Shown here: positions 1 through 8,845 of the stretch, in pieces
Numbering within the stretch: the stretch's first letter is position 1
Layout: every line of letters begins with the position of its first letter
Source of the DNA: Bacteroidota bacterium
Lineage (GTDB): Bacteria; Bacteroidota; Bacteroidia; Chitinophagales; Saprospiraceae
Assembly: GCA_020160935.1 (NCBI GenBank)
Contig: JAIUPL010000002.1
Span: 310,001-374,000 of the forward strand
Reading direction: 5' to 3'
Length of the DNA stretch: 64,000 nt
Notes under the pieces: generated by a model
Database searches by the model: none
What the model saw: only the letters and a program-made list of their open reading frames with translations
Told to the model about the DNA's origin: nothing
Position numbers and translations under genes: made by a program

Positions 1-1407
1 GCCACTTTTTACCAGAATGGTGGCGCAGCGGCTGATTTGTCGCCGGCTATACTGGAGCGCACCTTGTTTCATGCGGCCAATAGTTATGCTATTCCGCATG
101 TGCAGGTGACGGCCCATTCCTGCAAAACCAACCTGCCACCCAACACGGCATTCAGGGGTTTTGGAGGACCGCAAGGCAAATTTGTGATGGAAGCCGCGAT
201 CGATTGTGCCGCCCGACAACTGGGCGTACCGGCAGCGCTTATTCAAGAAAAAAACCTGCTGAGCGATGGCTACGAATTTCATTATGGTCAAATTGCCGCC
301 GGCGCCGAAGCGCGCAATTGCTGGCAGGCTTTGGAGAAAAAACATCCCTGTAAATCCGTTTTATCAGAAATAGAAACATTCAATACCGCCCATCGTTGGA
401 AGAAAAAAGGCGCCGCCTGGATGCCCATCTGCTTTGGCATTTCCTTTACCAATACCATGATGAACCATGCGCGGGCCCTCGTGCATGTGTATTCCGACGG
501 CAGCGTCGGAGTCAGCACCGGCGCAGTGGAAATGGGGCAGGGCGTTAACATGAAAATGATGCAGGTGGCCGCGCGTATTTTCGGCATTTCCCTGCAACGG
601 ATCAAACTGGAAACCACCAACACCACCCGGGTAGCCAATACCTCGCCCTCGGCAGCAAGCGCCACCGCCGATTTGAATGGGAAAGCACTGTCTGATGCGT
701 GTTTTCAAATCAGAAGTCGGCTGGAAACCATTGCACGTTCGGCTTTGAATGCTTCAGAAAACGCGGCAATTTCCTTGCAGGATGAACAGGTTTGGCTGGA
801 AGGGAAAGCGACCGACCTGTCCTGGACGGCGCTTATTCAGCAGGCATTTGTACAACGCGTCAACCTGAGCGCAAAAGGCCATTATGCCACACCGCAGATA
901 CATTTCGACAAAACCACGGGAAAAGGCCATCCTTTTGCCTATCATGTATATGGTACAGCCCTGACAGTTTGTACGGTCGATTGCTTGCGTGGCACGTATA
1001 GCATCGATCTGGTGGAAGTCGTACATGATTATGGCAACAGCATTAATCCGGGCATCGATCAGGGACAATGCGAAGGCGGTATTGTGCAAGGTATTGGCTG
1101 GATGACCATGGAAGAAGTGGCTTATAATGCGGACGGCCGGCTGCTCTCCAATGCCTTGTCGACCTATAAAATACCCGATGTTTATGCTGTGCCACAGACG
1201 CTGCTTATTCATGCGCTGGAAACCGAGGGCGCCGAACTGGCCATTTTTAAATCAAAAGCAGTAGGCGAACCTCCCCTGATGTATGGCATCGGGGCATTTT
1301 TTGCCTTGCGCAATGCCGTGCTGGCGTTTCATCCGCAATCCAGCATTACCTATTCGGCGCCCATGACGCCCGAAAAGGTGTTGACGGGTTTGTACAACAA
1401 AGGTTAA
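1..1407 (+). CDS. xdhB: Xanthine dehydrogenase, molybdopterin-binding subunit (3' part)
   Basis: The frame is open to the left edge, so only the C-terminal part is present; the first visible residues read ATFYQNGGAAADLSPAILER, as in this family. The protein is the large molybdenum cofactor subunit of xanthine dehydrogenase, which hydroxylates hypoxanthine and xanthine to urate in the cytoplasm. Family motifs seen are AFRGFGGPQG, a cofactor-contacting AVEMGQGVNMKM stretch, and AVGEPPL near the C-terminus, whose glutamate (codon at 1267-1269) corresponds to the catalytic base. The partner FAD/iron-sulfur subunit should lie to the left, outside the window. Molybdenum cofactor genes moeB and moaA occur 42 kb to the right, consistent with use of the cofactor. 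Purine hydroxylase is the best call; a related hydroxylase of another N-heterocycle cannot be excluded. Confidence 0.93.
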   Translation, partial: ATFYQNGGAAADLSPAILERTLFHAANSYAIPHVQVTAHSCKTNLPPNTAFRGFGGPQGKFVMEAAIDCAARQLGVPAALIQEKNLLSDGYEFHYGQIAAGAEARNCWQALEKKHPCKSVLSEIETFNTAHRWKKKGAAWMPICFGISFTNTMMNHARALVHVYSDGSVGVSTGAVEMGQGVNMKMMQVAARIFGISLQRIKLETTNTTRVANTSPSAASATADLNGKALSDACFQIRSRLETIARSALNASENAAISLQDEQVWLEGKATDLSWTALIQQAFVQRVNLSAKGHYATPQIHFDKTTGKGHPFAYHVYGTALTVCTVDCLRGTYSIDLVEVVHDYGNSINPGIDQGQCEGGIVQGIGWMTMEEVAYNADGRLLSNALSTYKIPDVYAVPQTLLIHALETEGAELAIFKSKAVGEPPLMYGIGAFFALRNAVLAFHPQSSITYSAPMTPEKVLTGLYNKG

Positions 1408-1513
1408 TCGGATTTCAAAAAAATCCGGAATCCATGTTCATTTCACAGAAATAATTCATTTTTGTGGAGCGTTTTACCCCAGGCTACCTTCACAACCAAT
1501 TGAACAATCATTT

Positions 1514-2497
1514 ATGCCTGCACATGCTATTTTCGAGTCTGTACGCCAACAACTTCAACAGGGCGAAACAGGCGGCGCTCTGGATACCCTCATTAAATAC
1601 CTGGAGTCGGAAGGCAAACAAACCGAATTGCTTCGCACCCTCCGGGTGGTGCAGGCCAATTACAACGCTGCCCAACAGCAGGAACTGAAAGGCATCCTCG
1701 CTTTTCAGGAAGCGCAGCGCGAATATTCCAAAGTAAATGATGCACTGCTCAGGACGCTCGACGACCTTCATGCAGGGCGTCCGACAAACACTGCATTTGC
1801 AGACGTTGGCCGACGCGTCCCCTGGATTTGGGTGGGGCTTGGCCTTGCCCTCCTTGCGGTTGTGGGCGCGTTTTTTATTTTCGGAAAACCCAACACTCCC
1901 AAAAAAGAAACCACGGCGGCTACCTGCCCCGAATTTAGAAAGGTGGATTACCGCATTATGATTATTCCTTTTTTGAGCCTCAGCGGCGATACGGTGATAC
2001 ATCCCAGCGTGAGTATTCAGGCACGGATACGCCAACTGACGACCAATAACAAGATGTCGACGGATGTGGAACTGGCGCCGGGGCCCCGCATTACCAGCCT
2101 GCCCGATTGGGCGCGTGCCGAGCAAAAAGGCAAGGATTGTGGCGCCGATCTTGTCATCTGGGGGCAATTTGAAAAAGTGGACGATTCTCTGCAAATTGAT
2201 GTACATTATGTGTTCACCAAAGGCGATCAACTGCCGGGGCACACCGATTTTCAGCCGTTCAAAAGCCTGACAGCCTTGCAAAAAAGTGGGAAATCATCGG
2301 GACTTCGTACCCTCGATGACGCTGTGTTGTCATTGTGCAGCGTGCTGGCTGTACATGCCAACCGGCCGGAAGTAGCAGAAAAATGGCTGGGAAAAATTCA
2401 GGACACTTCTGAAAAAGATGACAGTCTCATGGACGCTATCACACTGGTCAAACAAAACCGGCAGCGCAGCAACGTGGGGAAAAAACCGTCTGAATAG
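1514..2497 (+). CDS. Membrane protein with N-terminal effector-associated domain (EAD11-like)
   Basis: This is a 327-residue protein in three parts. Residues 1-85 form an all-helical domain (LIKYLESEG, then a YN-x(3)-QQQELKG-like helix and ALLRTLDDL) that resembles effector-associated domain 11, a small adaptor domain known from bacterial conflict and signalling systems. Residues 100-122 are one hydrophobic membrane helix (IWVGLGLALLAVVGAFFIFG). Residues 135-327 are a soluble domain with a CGADLVIWGQFEKVDDSLQI stretch that recalls TolB-like/FlgO-like nucleotide-cyclase-associated domains. It starts at ATG 1514 without a clear ribosome site. It stops 8 bp before the convergent MerR gene. No EAD-bearing effector is visible next to it, so its partner must be encoded elsewhere. 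The EAD assignment is from residue pattern only. Confidence 0.65.
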   Translation: MPAHAIFESVRQQLQQGETGGALDTLIKYLESEGKQTELLRTLRVVQANYNAAQQQELKGILAFQEAQREYSKVNDALLRTLDDLHAGRPTNTAFADVGRRVPWIWVGLGLALLAVVGAFFIFGKPNTPKKETTAATCPEFRKVDYRIMIIPFLSLSGDTVIHPSVSIQARIRQLTTNNKMSTDVELAPGPRITSLPDWARAEQKGKDCGADLVIWGQFEKVDDSLQIDVHYVFTKGDQLPGHTDFQPFKSLTALQKSGKSSGLRTLDDAVLSLCSVLAVHANRPEVAEKWLGKIQDTSEKDDSLMDAITLVKQNRQRSNVGKKPSE

Positions 2498-2505
2498 CAG
2501 GTTAG

Positions 2506-3432
2506 TCAGACAAAAGACCCTTTTTCCTGTAAATTTTTCAAAAACTCCAGTGTGTCGGGCAAGCCGCTCAACACCTTGGTATTTTCCGGCAGTTTTACCG
2601 GATTCATAAACAACTGAGCGCCCGTGAGCAGCAATTCGCTGCCATTGATCGAGCGCGAGGCATTGTCTACATAGTTCTGGATAGACTGCCGGGGAAGCGG
2701 CTCCTGTAAAATGGTAAAGATGTAGGCCGGTTTCAGTGTATGGCTGATGTCGCGGATGTCATTCAGAGAGGTATTGGCGCCAAGGTACACCACTTTATAG
2801 CCACGCGTGCGGAGCAGATAATGCATGAAAAGAAGCGTCAGTTCCTGGGTTTCGCCCTCGGGCGTGTAGAGCACAAATGTGGGTGCGTCGCCCGGTGCAT
2901 CGATGGGTTCTTTATCGATAGCAGCCATCAGTTTGCGTCGAATGAGGTTGGAAATAAATTTCTCGTGCGCGGCACTGATGCTGTTGGTCAACCAGAGAAT
3001 ATTGAGTTTGTCGAGAAAAGGATAAATGAGTTCGACCATGGTGCGCTCGAACCCGTTTTCCCAGACGTAGGCAGAAAAGATGCGTTCGAACCCAAGTTCG
3101 TCCATGTCGATCATGGAAAGGGTGATAGCGTCTATCTGCGTGTTGTGGCTGTTGTTGTTTTCGGCAATTTCTGCCACCAGATCGGCAATGCGCTCGTGCG
3201 GCATGCCAGCCAGTTTGCTGATTTTGTAGCCATGCCGGTTCAACAGGGCAATATTGAACAGCAGCCGCAGTTCCTCGTCGGTGTAATATCGGATATTGGT
3301 ATCCGTTCGGTGTGGAACCACAAGGCGATACCGCTGCTCCCATATGCGTATGGTGTGCGCTTTGATACCTGTCAGTCGTTCCAGGTCCCGGATCGAATAT
3401 ATCGCCATTGTTAAAATATCCAGTTCAGCCAT
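2506..3432 (-). CDS. MerR-family regulator with B12-binding-like C-terminal region
   Basis: The N-terminus (YSIRDLERLTGIKAHTIRIW, then EQRY and NIRYYTDEELRLLFNIALL) is a MerR winged-helix DNA-binding domain. The middle (about residues 95-185) matches the four-helix cap of CarH/LitR-type photoreceptors and keeps the Trp (ILWLTNS) and Glu (AHEKF) positions. The C-terminal part (about 190-295) is a Rossmann-like B12-binding fold (LYTPEGETQEL ... GYKVVYLGANT). The usual lower-ligand histidine in the E-x-H-x-L-G segment is Gln here (GETQELT), and the cap histidine after Glu is Lys. It may therefore act without cobalamin. Such regulators in Bacteroidota often control carotenoid or stress genes, but none is adjacent. 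Either Met1 or Met9 (MAIYSIRD) may be the start. Confidence 0.85.
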   Translation of the reverse strand: MAELDILTMAIYSIRDLERLTGIKAHTIRIWEQRYRLVVPHRTDTNIRYYTDEELRLLFNIALLNRHGYKISKLAGMPHERIADLVAEIAENNNSHNTQIDAITLSMIDMDELGFERIFSAYVWENGFERTMVELIYPFLDKLNILWLTNSISAAHEKFISNLIRRKLMAAIDKEPIDAPGDAPTFVLYTPEGETQELTLLFMHYLLRTRGYKVVYLGANTSLNDIRDISHTLKPAYIFTILQEPLPRQSIQNYVDNASRSINGSELLLTGAQLFMNPVKLPENTKVLSGLPDTLEFLKNLQEKGSFV

Positions 3433-3621
3433 ACAGCCAGTCCGGTTATTAGCAATTGGTTGACTATCAATGTTTTCAACAAACCGCTAACGGAAGCTCC
3501 CAACTGGCGAAGAAAAGTAACTGTAAAGGTACTACAACAGGACAATTTGTGGAAGGTTCACGTGTAAAATTCGGAAAACGTTCCACAAAAACATATCAGG
3601 GTAAAGTAGCCTGAAAGAATC

Positions 3622-4388
3622 CTATACACGTTCGCCCACCAGCCATCGCTTAAAATCGGAAGACCGCTCGGTGCTCACAATGGTATCCATATCGGCTGGT
3701 GGATCAAGATCGATTTTACCCTGCTCTTGGAGTAGGAATGCATTTCCTTGATAGCGTTTACATGTACGATAAACTGGCGGTTGATGCGGTAAAACAGGGT
3801 GGGGTCGAGCAGGCCTTCCAGTTTGTCGAGCGGGTAATCGACCGGGAAGCGCTTGCCCGAACTGCGCGATACCACAAAAGTGATTTTATCTTTGGAGTAG
3901 AAATAGGCGGCATCGCTCATTTCAACCAGTTTGAAACTGCTGCTGAAACGGATCAGCATGCGCCGCAGGTAGTTGCCGCCGGGCTCCTGTTTGCGCATGG
4001 TTTCGAGCAAAGGTGTATAATTGGGCGCAGGCTGAAATACACGCTTGTATTTGTCGATGGCTGCTTCGAGATCGGCCGTTTTGATGGGTTTTAGCAGGTA
4101 GTCGACGGCCGTTACCTTGAATGCTTTCACGGCATATTCATCGTAGGCGGTGGTAAAAATGACGGGCGCCGTTACCGTTACGTGTTCGAATATTTCAAAA
4201 CTGGCGCCATCTGCCAGGTGTATGTCCAGCAATATCAAGTCAGGCTGTGGGTTGTTTTGTAGCCATAGGACGGCCGTTTCCACACTGTCGAGGCGGTCAA
4301 TTACCACTGCTTCCGGGGCAATTTCTCCCAGCATTTTCTCCAATCGGCGCGCTGCGGCGTTCTCGTCTTCAATGATGAGTATTTTCAT
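3622..4388 (-). CDS. LytTR-family response regulator, apparent frameshift near the C-terminus
   Basis: The receiver domain starts at MKILIIEDE (ATG at 4386-4388), with phospho-acceptor Asp55 in LILLDIHLADG, the conserved Thr (IFTTAYDEY) and Lys (LLKPI). A LytTR DNA-binding domain follows (YFYSKDKITFVV, FYRINRQFIVHVNAIKEMH). As written, the frame stops early at 3675 with an odd tail (HQPIWIPL). Adding one T to the run at 3714-3717 (one A on the coding strand) restores a family-typical end, DTIVSTERSSDFKRWLVG, stopping at 3622-3624. It lies 391 bp downstream of the LytS-type kinase 4780-7689 on the same strand and is its obvious partner. The defect may be an assembly error in a homopolymer or a real loss of the last about 30 residues. 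Confidence 0.85.
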
Positions 4389-4779
4389 AGTGAGTGGTGA
4401 GTAGTGAATGGTGAGTAAGGGCGTTTTTAGGGTGCGGTAGTGTGGTTTTGAAGGGATGGATGAGGAGGGTATGATTTGTTTGTTTTTGGTTTTTGCTGGA
4501 ACGAATACCCAGGTTGTTGCCGTGATTTTTTGAACGCATACCCGGGGCATGGGTTGTTTTTGGGGGCGGAACGAATAGCCGTGATTTTTTGAACGCATAC
4601 CCCGAGGCATGGGTTGTTTTTTGGGGGCGGAACGAATACCCAGGGCGTTGCCCTGGGCTATTGAATACGCCCTTTCAGGGCTATTTTGTGGTGATGACGA
4701 GCGCCCCCTCTCACCTCTCTCCCTCTCTCACTCTCTCACCTCTCTCACCTCTCTCACTCTCTCACTTCTCTCACTTCTC
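4389..4779. repeat. Low-complexity and direct-repeat spacer between kinase and response regulator
   Basis: No gene is seen here. Positions 4519-4577 and 4578-4638 are two near-identical direct copies of a roughly 60-bp unit (beginning gccgtgattttttgaacgca and ending ggcggaacgaata). They are followed by a palindromic stretch (cccagggcgttgccctggg, 4639-4657) and a gccctttcagggc hairpin (4669-4681). From about 4700 to 4819 the + strand is an almost pure CT tract built from ctctcac and cttctctcac words; this tract also supplies the stop codon and last residues of the kinase gene. The leader of the response regulator (4390-4420) is made of gtgagtagtga-like words. Confidence 0.8.
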
Positions 4780-7689
4780 TCACTCTCTCACTTCTCTCAC
4801 TCTCTCACTCTCTCTCAGAGGTACTTTTACCGTGAAGAACGCTGAATTATCTTCCACAATGACCGGGCGTTCTCCAAACAGTCGGTAACGGTGAATCAGG
4901 CTTTGCAGGCCAAAATGAGTGCTGGGCTCAGGTTTTATTTTTTTCTGGATGTTGTTTCGCACCACCACGTAATCGTCGTTGTCTATAAACATTTCGATCG
5001 TAAGGGGGCGGGTGGAAGAGATGACATTGTGTTTGACGGCATTTTCCACCAGCATTTGCAAGGCCAGCGGCATTACCAGGCCCGTGTGTCCGTCGAGTCG
5101 GTCGATGAGGTGAAAACCGTCTTCATACCTTTTTTTCAGAAGGAAATGGAAACTCTCCACAAGTTCTTTCTCTTCCTGCAGGGTGATAAAATCGCGCTCG
5201 CGATAGGCCATCATGCTGCGATAGAAGTCGGACAGGTGTTCGACGTACTCGACGGCGATTTTTGGATTTTCTTCAATAATGGTAATGAGCGTATTAAAAC
5301 TGTTGAACAGAAAATGCGGGTTGATCTGGCTTTTCAGGGCGGCAAACTGCGATTCCACATTTTCGCGTTTCAACTGCGCCTCTTTTTTCAGGCGAGCCTC
5401 CCGAATGCGTACAAAAGCGTAGAACATGGCCCCTGCCAGCAACAGGCAAAACAGAATAAACCACCACTGCGCCCAAAAAGGTGGCTGGATGGTAAACGAC
5501 CACGACGTTTCGGGCACATGATCGAAATTGCCGTGTTCGCTGGTCTGTACCCGGAACGTGTAATTGCCCGGGGGCAGGTTGGGGTAGGAGGCCAGCGGGT
5601 CTTTGGAAATTTTCCAATTCGGGTCAAATCCTTCCAGTTTGTACCGGTAACGCACCGATTCGGGACTGGAATACCACAATCCGGTAAAATTGAAAATGAA
5701 ATAATTCTGATCGTAAGCAAACGTATGCTGCTGAAGATCAACAGATTGCATTAGAACCGATACAGCCGTGATGTCGGGCTGCGGGTCGTCCAAAAATGAC
5801 TCCCCGTATGCGGCGATGCGCACAATTCCCTGACGGGCGCCAATCCAGACATTCCCGCCCTGGTCGCGATACAGGGCATTCAGGTTGACTTCCATGGTTC
5901 CGCTTTGCAATTCGCAAAAAACGGCATGGTCTACCCGATCCGGGTTTAGCAGGTCGAAACCGTCGTCGTAGCCGATCACAATCTGGCCATGGCCTGTTAC
6001 GGCCAGCCCGGTTATTTTGTTGCTGTGCAGGTGGTTGGCGGTGGTAAAATGCCTGAATTGTCCGTCTTTAAACGAAAAAAGACCATCGCGATCCGTACTG
6101 AACCAGATACCGCCTTTGTTATCCTCTGCAATACTGTAGATCGTTTTCAGTTTCGTGTCGCCCGCCTGGGTATACGATTGCATCCGGCCATTTTCCAGCA
6201 TTTGCAGGCCATCTCCATCAGTGCCGAACCATACGCGCCCTTTGCTATCGGTAAATACTTTATAGATGTAACTGGTTCCGAGCGCTTTTAACTCGGGTAT
6301 GCCAGCCTGCACTTTATGCGTGCGGGTATCACAAACCGTGATGCCACCCAGGGTAGCCAGCCATACCCGCTGGGCGTCGCCGCTGATAGACAATACGCTT
6401 CCATTGGCGAGTCCGTCTTTTTCCAGGGTATGTTGGCGGAGTGCGCCTTTTTCATCTACTACATACACGCCGTTGCCAAAAGAACCTGCCCACACTTCGC
6501 CGTTGGGCGATTGCCACAGGGAAATAATATTTTCTGCCCGAGGCAGAATCTGTCGGTAAGTGTTGTTTTCTCTTAAAAATAATCCTTGCTGGCTCCCGGC
6601 CCAGAGGCGGTTGCGGCTGTCGACAAGAATAGCCTGTACATTGCCGAAAGAAGGCGTGAGAATGCCAAACATGGCCTGTGCGCTGTACATGGCGCCTTTG
6701 TCGGTCACCACCCAAAGCAAACCTTCGCGATCCTTGAAAAGGTGCTGGATTTTTGCAAATCGTAGAGGATTCTGATCGGGTAGTGCATAAAGCGAAGCAG
6801 AAGACGTTTCGAAACGAATCAGGCCATTGTGTTCGGTGCCGATCCAGACTTCCTGTGTTCCAAATGCAGCCAGGCTGGTGACGGGCCCGTATGCCCAGTC
6901 TTGCGTACGGTATGTGCAGCGTTTGGCTGCGATATTATAAGAACAAACGCCATAATCGTGCGTACCCACCCACATGTTTCCCTGGCCATCAGGCGCCAGT
7001 GCCGTAATGATTTGATCGGGGAGGCCATTGGCAGCGCTCAATTGCTGTACTTTTTTTTGCCCTTTGACCTGCATGGCGCAAATGTTGATGCCGGCATCGG
7101 TAGCGGCCCAGATGTTGCCTTTCCCGTCGGTAGCCAGTGCATAAATATCATCGCTCGACAAACCATCGTCTGCAACATTGAACTGATACATTCGATTGTC
7201 TTTCCACACATACAGCCCTTCGCCATAGGTGCCGATCCAGCATGCGCCGGAGGAGTCTTCTGAAAAAGCCGTAATAGCCTTGGTCGGCAATCCTTCTGAA
7301 GGCTGCCACACCTGAAGCACTGCGGATTGCATGGGTTGGTCGTAGGCATTACCGGCGAGGATAGAAGGAAAATTACCGGTCATGGAAACATAAGCGATGC
7401 AACCGTTTTGAAAACCCACCCAGATGCGGCCCTGCGATTCGGACAAGGCCGTTACGCGTACTGTCTGCAGGGAATCCGGTATCAGAATGGGCTGGAAAAG
7501 CAGGCCATCATACCGCAACAGGCGGCCTTGCGCGCCACACCAGATCCACCCACGGCTGTCCTGTAAGACGGTAGTGATACGCACCTCTCCCAGTTCTTTT
7601 GCCGAATGCACCCTGAATTCAGGCATTTGCGCCTTACCCGATAAGTACGCACCGAAACAAAACAATAATATGGAGAGTATTCTTTTCAA
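4780..7689 (-). CDS. Two-component sensor kinase, Reg_prop beta-propeller / Y_Y_Y / LytS-type histidine kinase
   Basis: A 969-residue membrane kinase. An N-terminal signal sequence (RILSILLFCFGAYLSGKAQ) is followed by about 600 periplasmic residues of two-component propeller repeats (WIWCGAQGRLLRYDG, GNMWVGTHDYGVCSYN, GRVWFGTDGDGLQML and others). Next come a Y_Y_Y domain (RYKLEGFDPNW ... LPPGNYTFRVQ) at about 665-730 and one membrane helix at about 735-757. The His_kinase domain carries the phospho-acceptor in QINPHFLFNSFNTL (His about 792) and the N-box LVENAVKHN. The start seems to be TTG at 7689, since no ATG precedes the signal peptide. The architecture is like half of the Bacteroidota glycan-sensing systems without the fused AraC output; the output protein is the LytTR regulator downstream. 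The C-terminal residues RESERVREVRE are encoded by a CT-rich simple repeat. Confidence 0.93.
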   Translation of the reverse strand: MKRILSILLFCFGAYLSGKAQMPEFRVHSAKELGEVRITTVLQDSRGWIWCGAQGRLLRYDGLLFQPILIPDSLQTVRVTALSESQGRIWVGFQNGCIAYVSMTGNFPSILAGNAYDQPMQSAVLQVWQPSEGLPTKAITAFSEDSSGACWIGTYGEGLYVWKDNRMYQFNVADDGLSSDDIYALATDGKGNIWAATDAGINICAMQVKGQKKVQQLSAANGLPDQIITALAPDGQGNMWVGTHDYGVCSYNIAAKRCTYRTQDWAYGPVTSLAAFGTQEVWIGTEHNGLIRFETSSASLYALPDQNPLRFAKIQHLFKDREGLLWVVTDKGAMYSAQAMFGILTPSFGNVQAILVDSRNRLWAGSQQGLFLRENNTYRQILPRAENIISLWQSPNGEVWAGSFGNGVYVVDEKGALRQHTLEKDGLANGSVLSISGDAQRVWLATLGGITVCDTRTHKVQAGIPELKALGTSYIYKVFTDSKGRVWFGTDGDGLQMLENGRMQSYTQAGDTKLKTIYSIAEDNKGGIWFSTDRDGLFSFKDGQFRHFTTANHLHSNKITGLAVTGHGQIVIGYDDGFDLLNPDRVDHAVFCELQSGTMEVNLNALYRDQGGNVWIGARQGIVRIAAYGESFLDDPQPDITAVSVLMQSVDLQQHTFAYDQNYFIFNFTGLWYSSPESVRYRYKLEGFDPNWKISKDPLASYPNLPPGNYTFRVQTSEHGNFDHVPETSWSFTIQPPFWAQWWFILFCLLLAGAMFYAFVRIREARLKKEAQLKRENVESQFAALKSQINPHFLFNSFNTLITIIEENPKIAVEYVEHLSDFYRSMMAYRERDFITLQEEKELVESFHFLLKKRYEDGFHLIDRLDGHTGLVMPLALQMLVENAVKHNVISSTRPLTIEMFIDNDDYVVVRNNIQKKIKPEPSTHFGLQSLIHRYRLFGERPVIVEDNSAFFTVKVPLRESERVREVRE

Positions 7690-7707
7690 AATCTGTATAA
7701 AGGTATT

Positions 7708-8268
7708 TTAATCGGCAGGTTTCAGATCGGCGTCGATGGTAACGGTAATTTCTTCGGCTATTTTCTGATACACGATACGGGGAATCGTAATGTTGTGGTC
7801 GCTGAGCGGCACGGTAAAAGTGGATGTAATGTGTATACGCTTGCCTTTTACCACCACCTGGCTTTTGATAATGCGTTCCTGCTCGATGCCGTGCACGGTG
7901 ATTTTGCCCTTGGCCCTGACAGCATACGTGCCTTCAACCTGCAAATCGACCTGTTCGATGATTTTGCCTGCAAAACTTGCTTTTGGAAACTTGTCGCTTT
8001 CCATGTAATTTTCATTGAAATGCTCGCGCTGCAGCCGGTTGTTGAACCCTTCGAAAGAGCGGATTTCTACCGTCCAGGCAAAACTGTTGGTAGAAAGGTC
8101 AACCGCGCCGCGCAATTTGTTGCTTTGAGCCTCGATCACTTCGAGGGCGGCGTCCGATTTGAGCAGCACCTTGCCCGTTTCGCAACGGAATACCACCGGT
8201 TCGGGCAAAAGAAAGACCGATGTGCAGCAAAAAGACCAGAGGAAAAGCAGGACTGGCATACAGTTCAT
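7708..8268 (-). CDS. YceI family periplasmic protein
   Basis: A 186-residue protein with a signal peptide (MNCMPVLLFLWSFCCTSVFL). The rest matches the YceI lipocalin-like barrel, which binds polyisoprenoid or amphiphilic molecules. Typical parts seen are FNNRLQREHFNENYMESDKF, the PKASFAGKI strand, GKITVHGIEQ and a final ITVTIDADLK. It ends 18 bp before the start of the sensor kinase gene on the same strand, so it may be the first gene of a YceI-kinase transcription unit. Function in this organism is unknown; family members are linked to envelope or redox stress. Confidence 0.85.
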   Translation of the reverse strand: MNCMPVLLFLWSFCCTSVFLLPEPVVFRCETGKVLLKSDAALEVIEAQSNKLRGAVDLSTNSFAWTVEIRSFEGFNNRLQREHFNENYMESDKFPKASFAGKIIEQVDLQVEGTYAVRAKGKITVHGIEQERIIKSQVVVKGKRIHITSTFTVPLSDHNITIPRIVYQKIAEEITVTIDADLKPAD

Positions 8269-8454
8269 TTTAAAAATCGCCTAAAAATAGAAGGTACCTG
8301 ACAGTTCGTTCGAATTTTGAGACTGAACCGGTAAAAAACCGCGCCGGGCCGGATTCTGGCAAGAATTTCGCTTCTTTAAAATATTGAATGCAAATGGTCG
8401 TTTTCCGTTCTTCTAAAAACAGGGCGGCTTTGTTGCATAACTTTAAAAATGCAC

Positions 8455-8462
8455 TACCTTTG
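8455..8462 (+). promoter_or_regulatory. Bacteroidota-type -7 element, TACCTTTG
   Basis: TACCTTTG fits the -7 consensus TAnnTTTG, and GTTG lies 19 bp upstream at 8432-8435. It points to the small gene at 8497, giving a leader of about 28 bases. Confidence 0.6.
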
Positions 8463-8496
8463 GTGCGCAATATCGTCCTAAAATCATATTTCTGTC

Positions 8497-8709
8497 ATGC
8501 GATTTCCATTTGGCAACAAAAAAGACGATGCCCTGCATAACGACCAGGATCATAAATCCAAACGTTCTCTGGACGACCTGGAAGATGATGACATTACCAA
8601 ACTGGGCAAAGACGAAATGAACAAACTGGGCGGTGGCCGCGACGCTTCCAAGCCCTTGTCCGGATTTCCGGACCTGCGCGACAGTCTGGGAAGTACTATC
8701 CCACTCTAA
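8497..8709 (+). CDS. Small charged hypothetical protein
   Basis: A 70-residue, highly charged, soluble protein (KRSLDDLEDDDITKLGKDEM in the centre, PLSGFPDLRDSLG near the end) with no signal peptide, membrane segment or cysteine. I do not recognise the family. A good promoter (TACCTTTG at 8455-8462) precedes it and a strong hairpin terminator (8755-8791) follows, so it is probably a real single-gene transcript. Composition and length would suit a small regulatory or nucleic-acid/protein-binding factor, but no function can be assigned. Confidence 0.7.
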   Translation: MRFPFGNKKDDALHNDQDHKSKRSLDDLEDDDITKLGKDEMNKLGGGRDASKPLSGFPDLRDSLGSTIPL

Positions 8710-8754
8710 ATATTGTCTGGCCGCTTTCCATTTATGTTCTGCAAGTATGTATAT

Positions 8755-8791
8755 CCCGAATTGTTCCGCTAAGGAGCAATTCGGGATTTTT
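8755..8791 (+). terminator. Rho-independent terminator after the small gene
   Basis: A 13-bp stem (8755-8767 with 8773-8785, one G-T pair) with a 5-base loop is followed by five T residues at 8787-8791. Confidence 0.85.
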
Positions 8792-8794
8792 GTT

Positions 8795-8827
8795 TTTGCC
8801 CCTCAATAGAGATTTTTTCTACATTTG
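8795..8827 (+). promoter_or_regulatory. Promoter TTTG-N21-TACATTTG
   Basis: TTTG at 8795-8798 and TACATTTG at 8820-8827 with a 21-bp spacer match the Bacteroidota housekeeping promoter. It decides the start of the next gene: transcription would begin near 8833, so ATG 8846 is used rather than the in-frame TTG at 8825. Confidence 0.75.
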
Positions 8828-8845
8828 GAGGCGAAAACACTCCAT

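Noticed and set aside
8825-8845. TTG 8825 as start of the DUF2157-like gene
   Set aside because: It overlaps the -7 element of the promoter at 8795-8827; ATG 8846 is better placed.
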